37,572 bases of DNA from NCBI GenBank assembly GCA_964649415.1, contig CAZYSK010000058.1, positions 1-37,572 on the forward strand, read 5' to 3'. The position numbers and the translations under genes are program-made. The DNA comes from CAZYSK01 sp964649415. GTDB lineage: Bacteria > Chloroflexota > Anaerolineae > B4-G1. The notes beneath the pieces are model-generated. The model saw nothing but the letters and a program-made list of their open reading frames with translations, did no database searches and was not told the DNA's origin. The first letter of the stretch is position 1, and each line of letters begins with the position of its first letter. Below, piece by piece: positions 6,676 to 15,104 of this stretch.

Positions 6676-9600
6676 ATGATGCAAATTGTGCGCAAAGCCA
6701 AGCAAATCGCGTGGCTGTTCTTAGCCCTTGTTCTGGCTTTCTGCTGCCAAAGTGGAACGGCTTCGGTTGCTCCGGCTGCCACCTCGACGGTAGCCAGCCA
6801 CCACCAGACCACGGCAGCTTCGGTCGCTGCACCCGCCACTCTGGGAGGAAACATCTACTACGTAGATGGTGTCAGTGGTTCCGACTCGAACCTTGGGGTG
6901 TCGCGCGATCAAGCGTGGCGGACGATCCAGAAGGCCGCCGATAGCATGGGAGCGGGCGACTATTGCATCATCTTGGCTGGCGAGTATGACGAGCGGGTGC
7001 AGGTGAGCACATCGGGCAGTTCTGGGGCTCCGATCACGTACTGGGCTGAGGGCACGGTGACGATGAAGGGGTTCACCGTGCGAGCGGACTACATCACGAT
7101 ACGGGGGTTTGATATCACGGACACGGACGATGATTGGAGCGAAGGCGTGGGGATCTTCGTCGAGGGCAGCCATTGCATCCTTGAAGACAACTACGTCTAT
7201 TATGCCACCCGGGGTGGTATATGGCTGTATGCTGATCCTGCCGACGCGCTTGGCACGAGCTACTGCGTCGTTAGAAACAACCGCCTGTATCGCAATGCGT
7301 CGGCGGGCATAGAGGTATATGGAAGGAACAATCTTGTTGAGGGCAATGAGATATGGCGCACGATACAGTATCATCCCAAGTGGGAGAATCAGTCAGGCTC
7401 GGCTGACGCCGATGGCATGCGGTTCTTCGGCACGGGGCATACCATCAAAGGGAACTACATCCACGACATCAGGATGGATGATCCGGAGAACGTCGACCCA
7501 CACATAGACTGCTTTCAGACGTGGGGGCCGGCCTATGACATCGTTTTCGAGCAGAACGTCTGCGAGAATCTCAACAAAGACATGCAGGGATTCATGATTG
7601 AGGAATTCAACTCTCCCGTGCGTGATCTGACCGTTAGGAACAACGTTCTTCAGACGTTCACACACCTCAATGTGTTCGATTGCGAGAACATGAGCGTTGT
7701 ACACAACACCTTCACGAGTGATCTGGCCTTCGCGTCTTATGACCAAGCGGGTGTAGTATTGCAGGATTGTCCAGATGCAACGGTCAGGAACAACGTCTTC
7801 TTTGATCTGTACAGCATGCACCTTGTTGCCTACGGATCATCGCAGGGGCTGGATGCCGGGTACAACAACGTCTACCGGAGTGATGGGCAAGCACTAGAGG
7901 GCTCTCCCTCGCCGCACGATTTGTGGGATGTGGACCCTATGTTTGTCGACGCTGCTGGGGAGGACTATCACCTTCGATCAGTCTCCCCCTGTGTGAACGC
8001 GGGTAGCGACTTGGGTTCTCAAGTTTCGGACGATTTCGAGGGCGATGCTCGTCCTCAGGGAACGGGTTTCGATATTGGAGCCGATGAGTATGCTGCGAGC
8101 GTTCCACCGTCTGGCGATATCATCGTGGATGACGCGGACCCTGGCTTCTCGAGCAGCTTCGCCCAGGATGCCTGGCACGAGTACGTCGAGCCGGGTGGCG
8201 AACACTATAGAGACACGCATCACTACAACGGGCAACGAGGTTCAGGGGGGGATGTCGCGACCTGGACGTTCAGCGTTCCCCAGCCGGGACGATACGAGGT
8301 CTATGCCTGGTGGTATGCGGGGGATGGGAGACCAACGGATGTTCCCTTCACGGTGGTGCATCTTGCCGGTTCGACTGTGATCACGGTTAACCAACAGACG
8401 GATGGGGGCCAGTGGAACCTCTTGGGCACTTTTGGCTTCGGGGGACAGGGTGCAGTAGAGGTTTCTGACGCGGTGTCGTCGGGAGGGGATATCGTCGCTG
8501 ATGCGGTCAGGGTCGTCTACGTGGGTTCCCCGATGCCGTCCTCCTCGGTCTACTACGTAGATGGTGTCAGTGGTTCCGACTCGAACCTTGGGGTGTCGCG
8601 CGATCAAGCGTGGCGGACGATCCAGAAGGCCGCCGATAGCATGGGAGCGGGCGACTATTGCATCATCTTGGCTGGCGAGTATGACGAGCGGGTGCAGGTG
8701 AGCACATCGGGCAGTTCTGGGGCTCCGATCACGTACTGGGCTGAGGGCACGGTGACGATGAAGGGGTTCACCGTGCGAGCGGACTACATCACGATACGGG
8801 GGTTTGATATCACGGACACGGACGATGATTGGAGCGAAGGCGTGGGGATCTTCGTCGAGGGCAGCCATTGCATCCTTGAAGACAACTACGTCTATTATGC
8901 CACCCGGGGTGGTATATGGCTGTATGCTGATCCTGCCGACGCGCTTGGCACGAGCTACTGCGTCGTTAGAAACAACCGCCTGTATCGCAATGCGTCGGCG
9001 GGCATAGAGGTATATGGAAGGAACAATCTTGTTGAGGGCAATGAGATATGGCGCACGATACAGTATCATCCCAAGTGGGAGAATCAGTCAGGCTCGGCTG
9101 ACGCCGATGGCATGCGGTTCTTCGGCACGGGGCATACCATCAAAGGGAACTACATCCACGACATCAGGATGGATGATCCGGAGAACGTCGACCCACACAT
9201 AGACTGCTTTCAGACGTGGGGGCCGGCCTATGACATCGTTTTCGAGCAGAACGTCTGCGAGAATCTCAACAAAGACATGCAGGGATTCATGATTGAGGAA
9301 TTCAACTCTCCCGTGCGTGATCTGACCGTTAGGAACAACGTTCTTCAGACGTTCACACACCTCAATGTGTTCGATTGCGAGAACATGAGCGTTGTACACA
9401 ACACCTTCACGAGTGATCTGGCCTTCGCGTCTTATGACCAAGCGGGTGTAGTATTGCAGGATTGTCCAGATGCAACGGTCAGGAACAACGTCTTCTTTGA
9501 TCTGTACAGCATGCACCTTGTTGCCTACGGATCATCGCAGGGGCTGGATGCCGGGTACAACAACGTCTACCGGAGTGATGGGCAAGCACTAGAGGGCTCT

Positions 9601-10269
9601 CCCTCGCCGCACGATTTGTGGGATGTGGACCCTATGTTTGTCGACGCTGCTGGGGAGGACTATCACCTTCGATCAGTCTCCCCCTGTGTGAACGCGGGTA
9701 GCGACTTGGGTTCTCAAGTTTCGGACGATTTCGAGGGCGATGCTCGTCCTCAGGGAACGGGTTTCGATATTGGAGCCGATGAGTATGCTGCGAGCGTTCC
9801 ACCGTCTGGCGATATCATCGTGGATGACGCGGACCCTGGCTTCTCGAGCAGCTTCGCCCAGGATGCCTGGCACGAGTACGTCGAGCCGGGTGGCGAACAC
9901 TATAGAGACACGCATCACTACAACGGGCAACGAGGTTCAGGGGGGGATGTCGCGACCTGGACGTTCAGCGTTCCCCAGCCGGGACGATACGAGGTCTATG
10001 CCTGGTGGTATGCGGGGGATGGGAGACCAACGGATGTTCCCTTCACGGTGGTGCATCTTGCCGGTTCGACTGTGATCACGGTTAACCAACAGACGGATGG
10101 GGGCCAGTGGAACCTCTTGGGCACCTTTGGCTTTGCCGTACAGGGTTCAGTTGAGGCTTCTGACGACGTGTCGTCGGGAGGAGATATCGTTGCCGATGCG
10201 GTCAGGGTCGTCTACGCGGGACCTCTGAGCCTGTTGCCCTCCGTCTATCTGCCGTTTGCGATCCGGTGA
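6676..10269 (+). CDS. Secreted tandem right-handed beta-helix / golvesin-like domain protein
   Basis: Exported protein of about 1,197 aa. A signal peptide is clear: RKAK, hydrophobic IAWLFLALVLAF, then a small-residue cleavage region near GTAS. Two modules of 565 aa follow (from residues ~60 and ~625). Each begins YYVDGVSGSDSNLG, continues through parallel beta-helix coils rich in NN/GN turns (for example CVVRNNRLYRN, LVEGNEIWRT), a segment VSPCVNAGSD...FDIGADEY typical of beta-helix 'choice-of-anchor Q' proteins, and a ~130-aa golvesin/Xly-CBD-like beta domain (IVDDADPGF, PGRYEVYAWW, DAVRVVY). It ends LPSVYLPFAIR. ATG 6676 (or 6679) follows GGAGAGGA; the frame is open from 6508 but lacks a ribosome site there. 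Beta-helix proteins of this kind include polysaccharide lyases, epimerases and adhesins; no catalytic residues could be assigned. It converges with the EPS operon. Confidence 0.85.
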   Translation: MMQIVRKAKQIAWLFLALVLAFCCQSGTASVAPAATSTVASHHQTTAASVAAPATLGGNIYYVDGVSGSDSNLGVSRDQAWRTIQKAADSMGAGDYCIILAGEYDERVQVSTSGSSGAPITYWAEGTVTMKGFTVRADYITIRGFDITDTDDDWSEGVGIFVEGSHCILEDNYVYYATRGGIWLYADPADALGTSYCVVRNNRLYRNASAGIEVYGRNNLVEGNEIWRTIQYHPKWENQSGSADADGMRFFGTGHTIKGNYIHDIRMDDPENVDPHIDCFQTWGPAYDIVFEQNVCENLNKDMQGFMIEEFNSPVRDLTVRNNVLQTFTHLNVFDCENMSVVHNTFTSDLAFASYDQAGVVLQDCPDATVRNNVFFDLYSMHLVAYGSSQGLDAGYNNVYRSDGQALEGSPSPHDLWDVDPMFVDAAGEDYHLRSVSPCVNAGSDLGSQVSDDFEGDARPQGTGFDIGADEYAASVPPSGDIIVDDADPGFSSSFAQDAWHEYVEPGGEHYRDTHHYNGQRGSGGDVATWTFSVPQPGRYEVYAWWYAGDGRPTDVPFTVVHLAGSTVITVNQQTDGGQWNLLGTFGFGGQGAVEVSDAVSSGGDIVADAVRVVYVGSPMPSSSVYYVDGVSGSDSNLGVSRDQAWRTIQKAADSMGAGDYCIILAGEYDERVQVSTSGSSGAPITYWAEGTVTMKGFTVRADYITIRGFDITDTDDDWSEGVGIFVEGSHCILEDNYVYYATRGGIWLYADPADALGTSYCVVRNNRLYRNASAGIEVYGRNNLVEGNEIWRTIQYHPKWENQSGSADADGMRFFGTGHTIKGNYIHDIRMDDPENVDPHIDCFQTWGPAYDIVFEQNVCENLNKDMQGFMIEEFNSPVRDLTVRNNVLQTFTHLNVFDCENMSVVHNTFTSDLAFASYDQAGVVLQDCPDATVRNNVFFDLYSMHLVAYGSSQGLDAGYNNVYRSDGQALEGSPSPHDLWDVDPMFVDAAGEDYHLRSVSPCVNAGSDLGSQVSDDFEGDARPQGTGFDIGADEYAASVPPSGDIIVDDADPGFSSSFAQDAWHEYVEPGGEHYRDTHHYNGQRGSGGDVATWTFSVPQPGRYEVYAWWYAGDGRPTDVPFTVVHLAGSTVITVNQQTDGGQWNLLGTFGFAVQGSVEASDDVSSGGDIVADAVRVVYAGPLSLLPSVYLPFAIR
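6854..8429 (+). repeat. Tandem intragenic repeat, copy 1 (1,576 bp)
   Basis: This stretch appears base-for-base identical to 8549-10124, an offset of exactly 1,695 bp (565 codons). Identity begins at 6854 (6853 A versus 8548 G) and ends at 8429 (8430 T versus 10125 C). The next 91 bp differ at 13 positions between the copies, so the boundary is sharp. Confidence 0.93.
8549..10124 (+). repeat. Tandem intragenic repeat, copy 2 (1,576 bp)
   Basis: Second copy of 6854-8429, separated from it by a 119-bp linker (8430-8548) that encodes the end of the first golvesin-like domain and a short MPSSS hinge. Every stretch I compared is identical. Confidence 0.93.
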
Positions 10270-10285
10270 GTTCGACGCCCGCGGC

Positions 10286-11482
10286 CTATTCCAACTCCAA
10301 GACGATCTCGCCTTCCGTGTCCAATCTGGCCCTGGACCGAACCGCATCAGGCAGAGACTCGATGTCCGTTGTATGGGCACGAGCGTTCCACCAGCGAGCG
10401 ACATCTCGCGGCAAGGCATGCCAGTATTCCTCTTGGCTTTTCATGACCTGGAGAAAATCGGCGTAGACGGTCCAGGTCGCTGGATCCCTCAGATAGTCTG
10501 GATGTGTGTTGACAAGCGCCATCCCGTGGTATCTTCTGACGAAATCCACTTTCTGCAGCCAAAGCCTTGGCGTCGCCTCGCGAAGGATGACGGCCAGCGT
10601 GCAATCCTGAGCGAGCGTATAGGGCAGTTCCACAAACTGGCCAATGGTGAACGGCCAAATACTCATCACGCCACCTGGCATCGCTTCTAAAGGGTCCGTA
10701 TCGAAGAACGAGAGATCGTATTCAATGTCCAGGGCCTGCATCCACTCGGGGTGGCGGTGAGTGAGAGGTGAACGGAAACCAACCGCCCCGAGGGCTCGCA
10801 GGTGATGATTGATGCGCTCAGCCCGGCGCTTGAATTCAGTGTGTGAACTGAAAAGCTTCCCGTCGTGGTTGAGACCGTGTACCCCTACTTCAAAGCCGCG
10901 TTGGCGCAACTCTTCTATCAGGCCAGTATCAAGAGAATAGCGTTCCGGCACGAAGTTGAACGAGGATCTAAACCCCGAGCTTTCGTCCAGATCTGCGACG
11001 GCCCGAACGTATGCCTGTCCTTTGTCTGTTTCAACGTCGTGAGTGAGAACGAACGCAAACTGCCTGCGCTTCGGCCAGAAGTGTGTGAAGGACAGGGAAT
11101 CTCGACCTGTGGTGATCAGCAACTGGCGTATCACTTCCCATAGGAAGCGGGCGTATCTGTCCTCGACTGGCCAACCGAGTCGAGAATCTGCTTGTGCATG
11201 GAGGCGATGGATCCTGCGCAAGAAGTAGGTGAGTGCGCGCGGCAATACGGGCTTGCACGTGTAGTACAAGCGCTTGGCTGGACTGAGTCGCCAATGGCCT
11301 GGGCCGAACTGGGCTTCCCCCAAGACGAGCGCCAGCAGTTCGTCGGTATCGCTGGGCGCGAAGGATGACCCCAGAACGGGAGTCGCATTCTGGATGGCAA
11401 CCTGCCACTCGTCCTTCGGCACGTCAACATGGCACTGCCAGAAGCGTGCCGGCGTATTGGCGCTCCACAGGTTCTCCATCAT
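10286..11482 (-). CDS. Divergent polysaccharide deacetylase (NodB fold), last gene of the EPS operon
   Basis: A 398-aa protein with a NodB-type core after a ~140-aa N-terminal region. Motif 1 reads THDVE (147-151, with the metal-binding HD pair), motif 2 HGLNHDG (202-208), motif 3 FRSP (236-239), and a late NTHPDY supplies a further His. This is the THDV branch rather than the TFDDG branch, so the substrate may differ from chitin or peptidoglycan; removal of N-acetyl groups from EPS amino sugars is the likely role. Its ATG overlaps the stop of the GNAT-type gene upstream by 4 bp (ATGA), so the two are translationally coupled. It ends 16 bp from the stop of the convergent beta-helix gene, with no visible terminator between. 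Confidence 0.8.
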   Translation of the reverse strand: MMENLWSANTPARFWQCHVDVPKDEWQVAIQNATPVLGSSFAPSDTDELLALVLGEAQFGPGHWRLSPAKRLYYTCKPVLPRALTYFLRRIHRLHAQADSRLGWPVEDRYARFLWEVIRQLLITTGRDSLSFTHFWPKRRQFAFVLTHDVETDKGQAYVRAVADLDESSGFRSSFNFVPERYSLDTGLIEELRQRGFEVGVHGLNHDGKLFSSHTEFKRRAERINHHLRALGAVGFRSPLTHRHPEWMQALDIEYDLSFFDTDPLEAMPGGVMSIWPFTIGQFVELPYTLAQDCTLAVILREATPRLWLQKVDFVRRYHGMALVNTHPDYLRDPATWTVYADFLQVMKSQEEYWHALPRDVARWWNARAHTTDIESLPDAVRSRARLDTEGEIVLELE

Positions 11483-12534
11483 CCGAAATGCCTGTACAAC
11501 AACTCACCCGCTGCGCGACATACCCAAACCGGAGACTTTAGGATTGTGGCTTGCATGATGCTCATCAGCCTGCCGTCTGTAGATCGTGGAGGTTTGGCAG
11601 ATAGTGTCGAATAGGTAAGCGGCGATTCCTCCGCTCCCCATCCCCGCTTGAATCGCCGCAACCCGGCATTGCTGAGATCAGCCCTACCTAGATCAAGTTG
11701 AGTATACCCGTTCTCACATCCCCAGCGCATCGCTTCCCAGGTGAGCAGGTTGTTGGGCCGGTATACTTGGCTGCCGTCACTGGAGGCTGCGTATTTGTAC
11801 GTCAGTGTCCGCTGCCAATGCAGGAAAAGCCCTGCCGCCAAACACTGGCTGTCCCCATACGCGAGCAGAAGAAATCCGAGTCCTTGTTCGATGATCCCTC
11901 TTCCCAGTAGCTCAAAGAACCTCCAGGGTTGGACTGGGACGCCGTGACGGCGTCGAGTTTCCAGGTGGAGGCGGTAGAAGAGGCGAAGATCCTCTGGCTG
12001 ATCTCCCCACTTGATGCAGACACCCCTCTTCTTTGCCGTTCTGATGTTCTGCCGATGTGTGCGCTTGAAACCCTTAGCCACCAGGTCTACGTCCGAACCA
12101 AGACCCACGGTGTGTAGGACGTAGTTGGAAGACGAATGAATGTCGGGGCGACCCGGTAAGCTCCACCGTACTTCGATTCTGGGTGACTTGCTATCTCGAT
12201 ACAGTGAAGCCAACGCTCCGGTTAGCTGATTGAGGGCCTTGCTGTCGTCGTACAAGGGAGCGCAGTAGTCGGAAAATGGCAGTGATACCCACCTTCGCCC
12301 GGTCAACCAGCTATTGACCTCCATCATGGGCAAACCGGCTGCTACTCTGCCATCGGTGTTGCATACGGTGATGACGAAAGGGCGATAGTGGTAGCATTTA
12401 TGCAGGAGGTTCATCCAGGCGGGATGATGAAAGATACTGGCTTCGGGCTTGGATGCCACAAAGGCGACCCATCGCTCGTCTGATGGGTCCAGAAGAACGG
12501 GAGCGACCTGAGAATCGGAGGATTTGACATCCAT
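11479..12534 (-). CDS. BioF2/FemAB-like GNAT acyltransferase
   Basis: A 351-aa cytoplasmic protein of the CelD/BioF2-like acetyltransferase type (FemAB superfamily, double GNAT fold). Features seen are IFHHPAWMNLL near the N-terminus, a basic KGFKRTHRQNIRTAKKRG helix-turn at the domain junction, a second GNAT core with LAAGLFLHWQ and YKYAASSDG, and YRPNNLLTWEAMRWGCENG followed by LDLGR, all typical of the family. Family members transfer acyl or aminoacyl groups to amino sugars or peptidoglycan precursors. ATG 12534 follows AGGAGA. It overlaps the deacetylase downstream by 4 bp, suggesting deacetylation followed by re-acylation of the same sugar (inference). The 159-bp gap upstream shows nothing notable. 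Confidence 0.75.
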   Translation of the reverse strand: MDVKSSDSQVAPVLLDPSDERWVAFVASKPEASIFHHPAWMNLLHKCYHYRPFVITVCNTDGRVAAGLPMMEVNSWLTGRRWVSLPFSDYCAPLYDDSKALNQLTGALASLYRDSKSPRIEVRWSLPGRPDIHSSSNYVLHTVGLGSDVDLVAKGFKRTHRQNIRTAKKRGVCIKWGDQPEDLRLFYRLHLETRRRHGVPVQPWRFFELLGRGIIEQGLGFLLLAYGDSQCLAAGLFLHWQRTLTYKYAASSDGSQVYRPNNLLTWEAMRWGCENGYTQLDLGRADLSNAGLRRFKRGWGAEESPLTYSTLSAKPPRSTDGRLMSIMQATILKSPVWVCRAAGELLYRHFG

Positions 12535-12693
12535 CGCTTATCTCCTAGCTTGGACAGACCGGGACTAGATGGGAACGTTTGCCGCGAATCCCACGAGGCA
12601 GCGCAAACACCGGAGGTGAGCAGCCTGCAAAGAGGGGCTTGGTTCGCCCAGCGCACCTCGGGTACCAGCGCTTCGTGCATATAGTCCGAGAAG

Positions 12694-13590
12694 TCAGAGG
12701 AGGGCCGTGCTGAAGTATCTCTCGGCCCGGTCCGGCAACACGGTGACTATCCGATTGCGCCCGTTGTCCATATGAAGAGCGGCAAACACGTTCGCGCCAG
12801 AAGAGGTGCCCACCAGCAGGCCTTCTTCCTGGGAGAGTCTGCGCGTGGTTTCGATGGCCTCTTCATCAGAAACGGTGAACACCATGTCGACAAGGTTGAC
12901 GTCCAGAACGTCAGGAACGAAGCCGTCGCCGATGCCCTGGATCTGGTGAAGACCCGGTTCTCTTCCTAGCAGTGAGGCGCTGTTCTTGGGTTCGACTGCA
13001 ACGATCTTGACGTCGGGTTTCCTTTCCTTCAAGTACTTTCCAATTCCCTGGAGCGTGCCCCCACTGCCTACCCCAGCGACAAAAACGCTGACATCTCCTT
13101 CCATTTCCTGCCAGATTTCCGGACCGGTCTGTTGATAGTGGATTTCTGGGTTGTGCGGGTTCACGAATTGGTTGACCACGAAGTACCTCTCTGGTTCTGC
13201 ATTGGTGATGCGCTCCATCTCTTCCAGGCTCCCCGACAAGCCCTGCTCAGCGGGAGTGAAGATCGTCTCCCCCCCGAAGGCTTGAATGATCTTCCTGCGT
13301 TCCTCACTGGCACTCTCAGGCATCACACAGACGACGCGATACCCGCTTTGCACGCCTATCAGGCTCAACCCGATCCCTGTGTTCCCGGAGGTAGCCTCTA
13401 TGATAGCCATTCCGGGTTTCAGTGTGCCCGCCTCCTGCGCAGACTCGATGATGTGTTTGGCCACGCGGTCCTTGATGCTCCCACCGGGATTCATGAACTC
13501 GGCCTTGACAAACACGTTCCCGGAGGATAGCTTTCGCAATTGGACCATTGGCGTGTTGCCGATAGCCTTTACGATAGAACTTATAACCAT
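12694..13590 (-). CDS. cysK: Cysteine synthase / O-acetylserine sulfhydrylase homologue
   Basis: A 298-aa PLP enzyme of fold type II. The Schiff-base Lys is K40 in NPGGSIKDR. The substrate loop TSGNTG (67-72), phosphate-binding GVGSGGT (173-179) and C-terminal LPDRAERYFST all match CysK, which condenses O-acetylserine with sulfide to give cysteine. ATG 13590 is preceded by GAGGT. Its position inside an EPS operon is unusual. Besides plain cysteine synthesis, homologues such as SbnA make other amino acids by beta-replacement, so it may supply an amino-acid substituent for the polymer (inference). The VLPDRAERY variation (usually LPDSGERY) is worth noting. Confidence 0.88.
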   Translation of the reverse strand: MVISSIVKAIGNTPMVQLRKLSSGNVFVKAEFMNPGGSIKDRVAKHIIESAQEAGTLKPGMAIIEATSGNTGIGLSLIGVQSGYRVVCVMPESASEERRKIIQAFGGETIFTPAEQGLSGSLEEMERITNAEPERYFVVNQFVNPHNPEIHYQQTGPEIWQEMEGDVSVFVAGVGSGGTLQGIGKYLKERKPDVKIVAVEPKNSASLLGREPGLHQIQGIGDGFVPDVLDVNLVDMVFTVSDEEAIETTRRLSQEEGLLVGTSSGANVFAALHMDNGRNRIVTVLPDRAERYFSTALL

Positions 13591-13661
13591 ACACGCTACC
13601 TCATGGCCCTAGATTGTCGCTATGCCAGCCAGCGAACCTGCGAGCTGACAGCCGGGTCATC

Positions 13662-14201
13662 TCACGGCTCATCGATCTTCTCCAGCCATTCTTCTCTCCA
13701 GAAGTAGAAACAAGCGCGGTCGCAGCGTCCATAGTCCGGGGTGCCCTCGCAGATCAGTCCTTCCAGAAGAATCAGTCCTCTGGCTCTCTTGACCCGGTAG
13801 TCGCGCTCATCTACGAATCTTTCCACCGTTTTCAGGACGCGCTGCGTAGTACCGCAATACGGCCACATAGCCTCCATAAACATGCATCCTCTCAGCTCAT
13901 TGAAGGCGTCAAGAGTAGCTTCTATCTCCTCCCGGGGCCGTACTCGTACCAGGTCTCCTGCTCTCAGCCTACTCGCCTTGGAGTCAGTTGCTGTAACAGG
14001 TGACGCCTTGCTCTTGCCGCCGAGCTTGGCAAACCAGTTGATGAGGCGGTTTGCATAGACCTTGAGTCTGCGCTTCGTCCTGTGGCTAAGTCGTCTCTTG
14101 AGCATCATCTTGGCACGCTTTTGCAGAGACTGTGGCTCGTTATCAACGACCCCTTCAGACATGGCCGGCCAGCACTGGGTTTGACACCTGGCAGTATTCA
14201 C
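13662..14201 (-). CDS. Conserved hypothetical Cys-containing protein in EPS operon
   Basis: No named function recognised. The ~179-aa protein has a very basic N-terminal half (KRAKMMLKRRLSHRTKRRLK) and a C-terminal domain starting GDLVRVRPREEIEATLD, which carries five Cys: RGCMFM, YCG, LICEG, and GRCDRAC before FYFWREEWL. From memory it resembles an uncharacterised family found near polysaccharide genes with the pattern GD.VRVRS.EEI..TLD...C...M..YCG...C.G...C...C..FWKE.WL; I cannot verify this here. The Cys pattern could bind metal. GTG 14201 is chosen because GGAAGGAGG lies 9 nt upstream; a GTG 36 bp earlier has no ribosome site. It lies between the nucleotide-sugar-dehydrogenase-like gene and cysK. 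Confidence 0.65.
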   Translation of the reverse strand: MNTARCQTQCWPAMSEGVVDNEPQSLQKRAKMMLKRRLSHRTKRRLKVYANRLINWFAKLGGKSKASPVTATDSKASRLRAGDLVRVRPREEIEATLDAFNELRGCMFMEAMWPYCGTTQRVLKTVERFVDERDYRVKRARGLILLEGLICEGTPDYGRCDRACFYFWREEWLEKIDEP

Positions 14202-14270
14202 TTTTGTTGTCCTCCTTCCCATTCGGATTGCGTGCACCTCAGAGAACTGGAGGCCGCTACGCTGCGTCTC

Positions 14271-14999
14271 TCACGCACTCTGTTCCGCCTCCCTCTGGAT
14301 CTTCAACTCATTCGAATGCTCTATTGCATCCAGGATCTCGGAATCGCATGCTGTCTTCAGGATCCTGATATTGGGCATGATACAGTGCCCGCCGATCACG
14401 CCAGGGAAATACCGCACGGGCGGAAGGAAGCCGATTTCGTCGTAGAATGAGACGATCTCATCGTAGTTCAGCGATAACCTGTCACAGTATCTCTCAACTT
14501 CCTGGGCCCAGGCAATGATCAGCCCGAAATACGTCGTTTCGGTGAGCTTGGCTAGTTCTGTGGCTTCAGGGGAAGAGAGTATGCTTGTTTTCATTCCCAC
14601 AGATTGGAAATGCTCCGCGGCACGCTGGCTCCACGTTTCCTCGATGCCGCCGATGAACTTGACGTAGTGGGTAAGCTCTCGGTTCATCTTGAAATGCTTA
14701 CCGCGTACCGGGCTATGGACGATCGGCGCACCAGTTGCTTGGTAGATGGCCCGGGTAGTGCCTGGAACCACTGTGCTGTTGACGATGGTCAACTGGGGAC
14801 TGTATTTCTCTATGTACCTGGCACTCTCACCTACGAAGTCGTCAATCTCAAAGGGATAGCAGATATGCATGATATCGCAATCGCCCTGGATATCGACTGG
14901 CTCAATGTCGATGCCTACGGCACTGTACTGCTCGCGAATCACTTCCAGAAGCGGGCTTCCGACTTCCCCCATGCCTATGACGAGTATTGAACCTTTCAT
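14271..14999 (-). CDS. Short nucleotide-sugar dehydrogenase-like NAD-binding protein
   Basis: A 242-aa protein with a Rossmann motif GMGEVG (9-14), the UDP-glucose/GDP-mannose dehydrogenase motif STVVPGTT (75-82), and a central helix ELAKLTETTYFGLIIAWAQE. A Cys sits at 206 in GGHCIMPN, where true enzymes read GG.CFPKD or similar. The C-terminal UDP-binding domain is absent and total length is about 55% of normal, so it may be a reductase or 6-phosphogluconate-dehydrogenase-like enzyme with another substrate, not a sugar-nucleotide oxidase. ATG 14999 follows GGAG; the open frame upstream to 15092 lacks a better start. A full-length dehydrogenase is present elsewhere in the operon (27427-28866). 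Confidence 0.7.
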   Translation of the reverse strand: MKGSILVIGMGEVGSPLLEVIREQYSAVGIDIEPVDIQGDCDIMHICYPFEIDDFVGESARYIEKYSPQLTIVNSTVVPGTTRAIYQATGAPIVHSPVRGKHFKMNRELTHYVKFIGGIEETWSQRAAEHFQSVGMKTSILSSPEATELAKLTETTYFGLIIAWAQEVERYCDRLSLNYDEIVSFYDEIGFLPPVRYFPGVIGGHCIMPNIRILKTACDSEILDAIEHSNELKIQREAEQSA

Positions 15000-15104
15000 T
15001 GAGGTTTGACTCCTTCTGGACATCTCCGTCCTTTGCGTGAATCCTGCTTTGACAGGCTTGCCTCTGTTGAGAATTCGGGCTGTGGAGGGCAACCTGAGCT
15101 ACGT

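Noticed and set aside
6854..10124. CRISPR array or insertion-sequence pair as an explanation of the repeats
   Set aside because: The repeats are long, in frame, coding and in direct order within one gene; there are no spacers or transposase.
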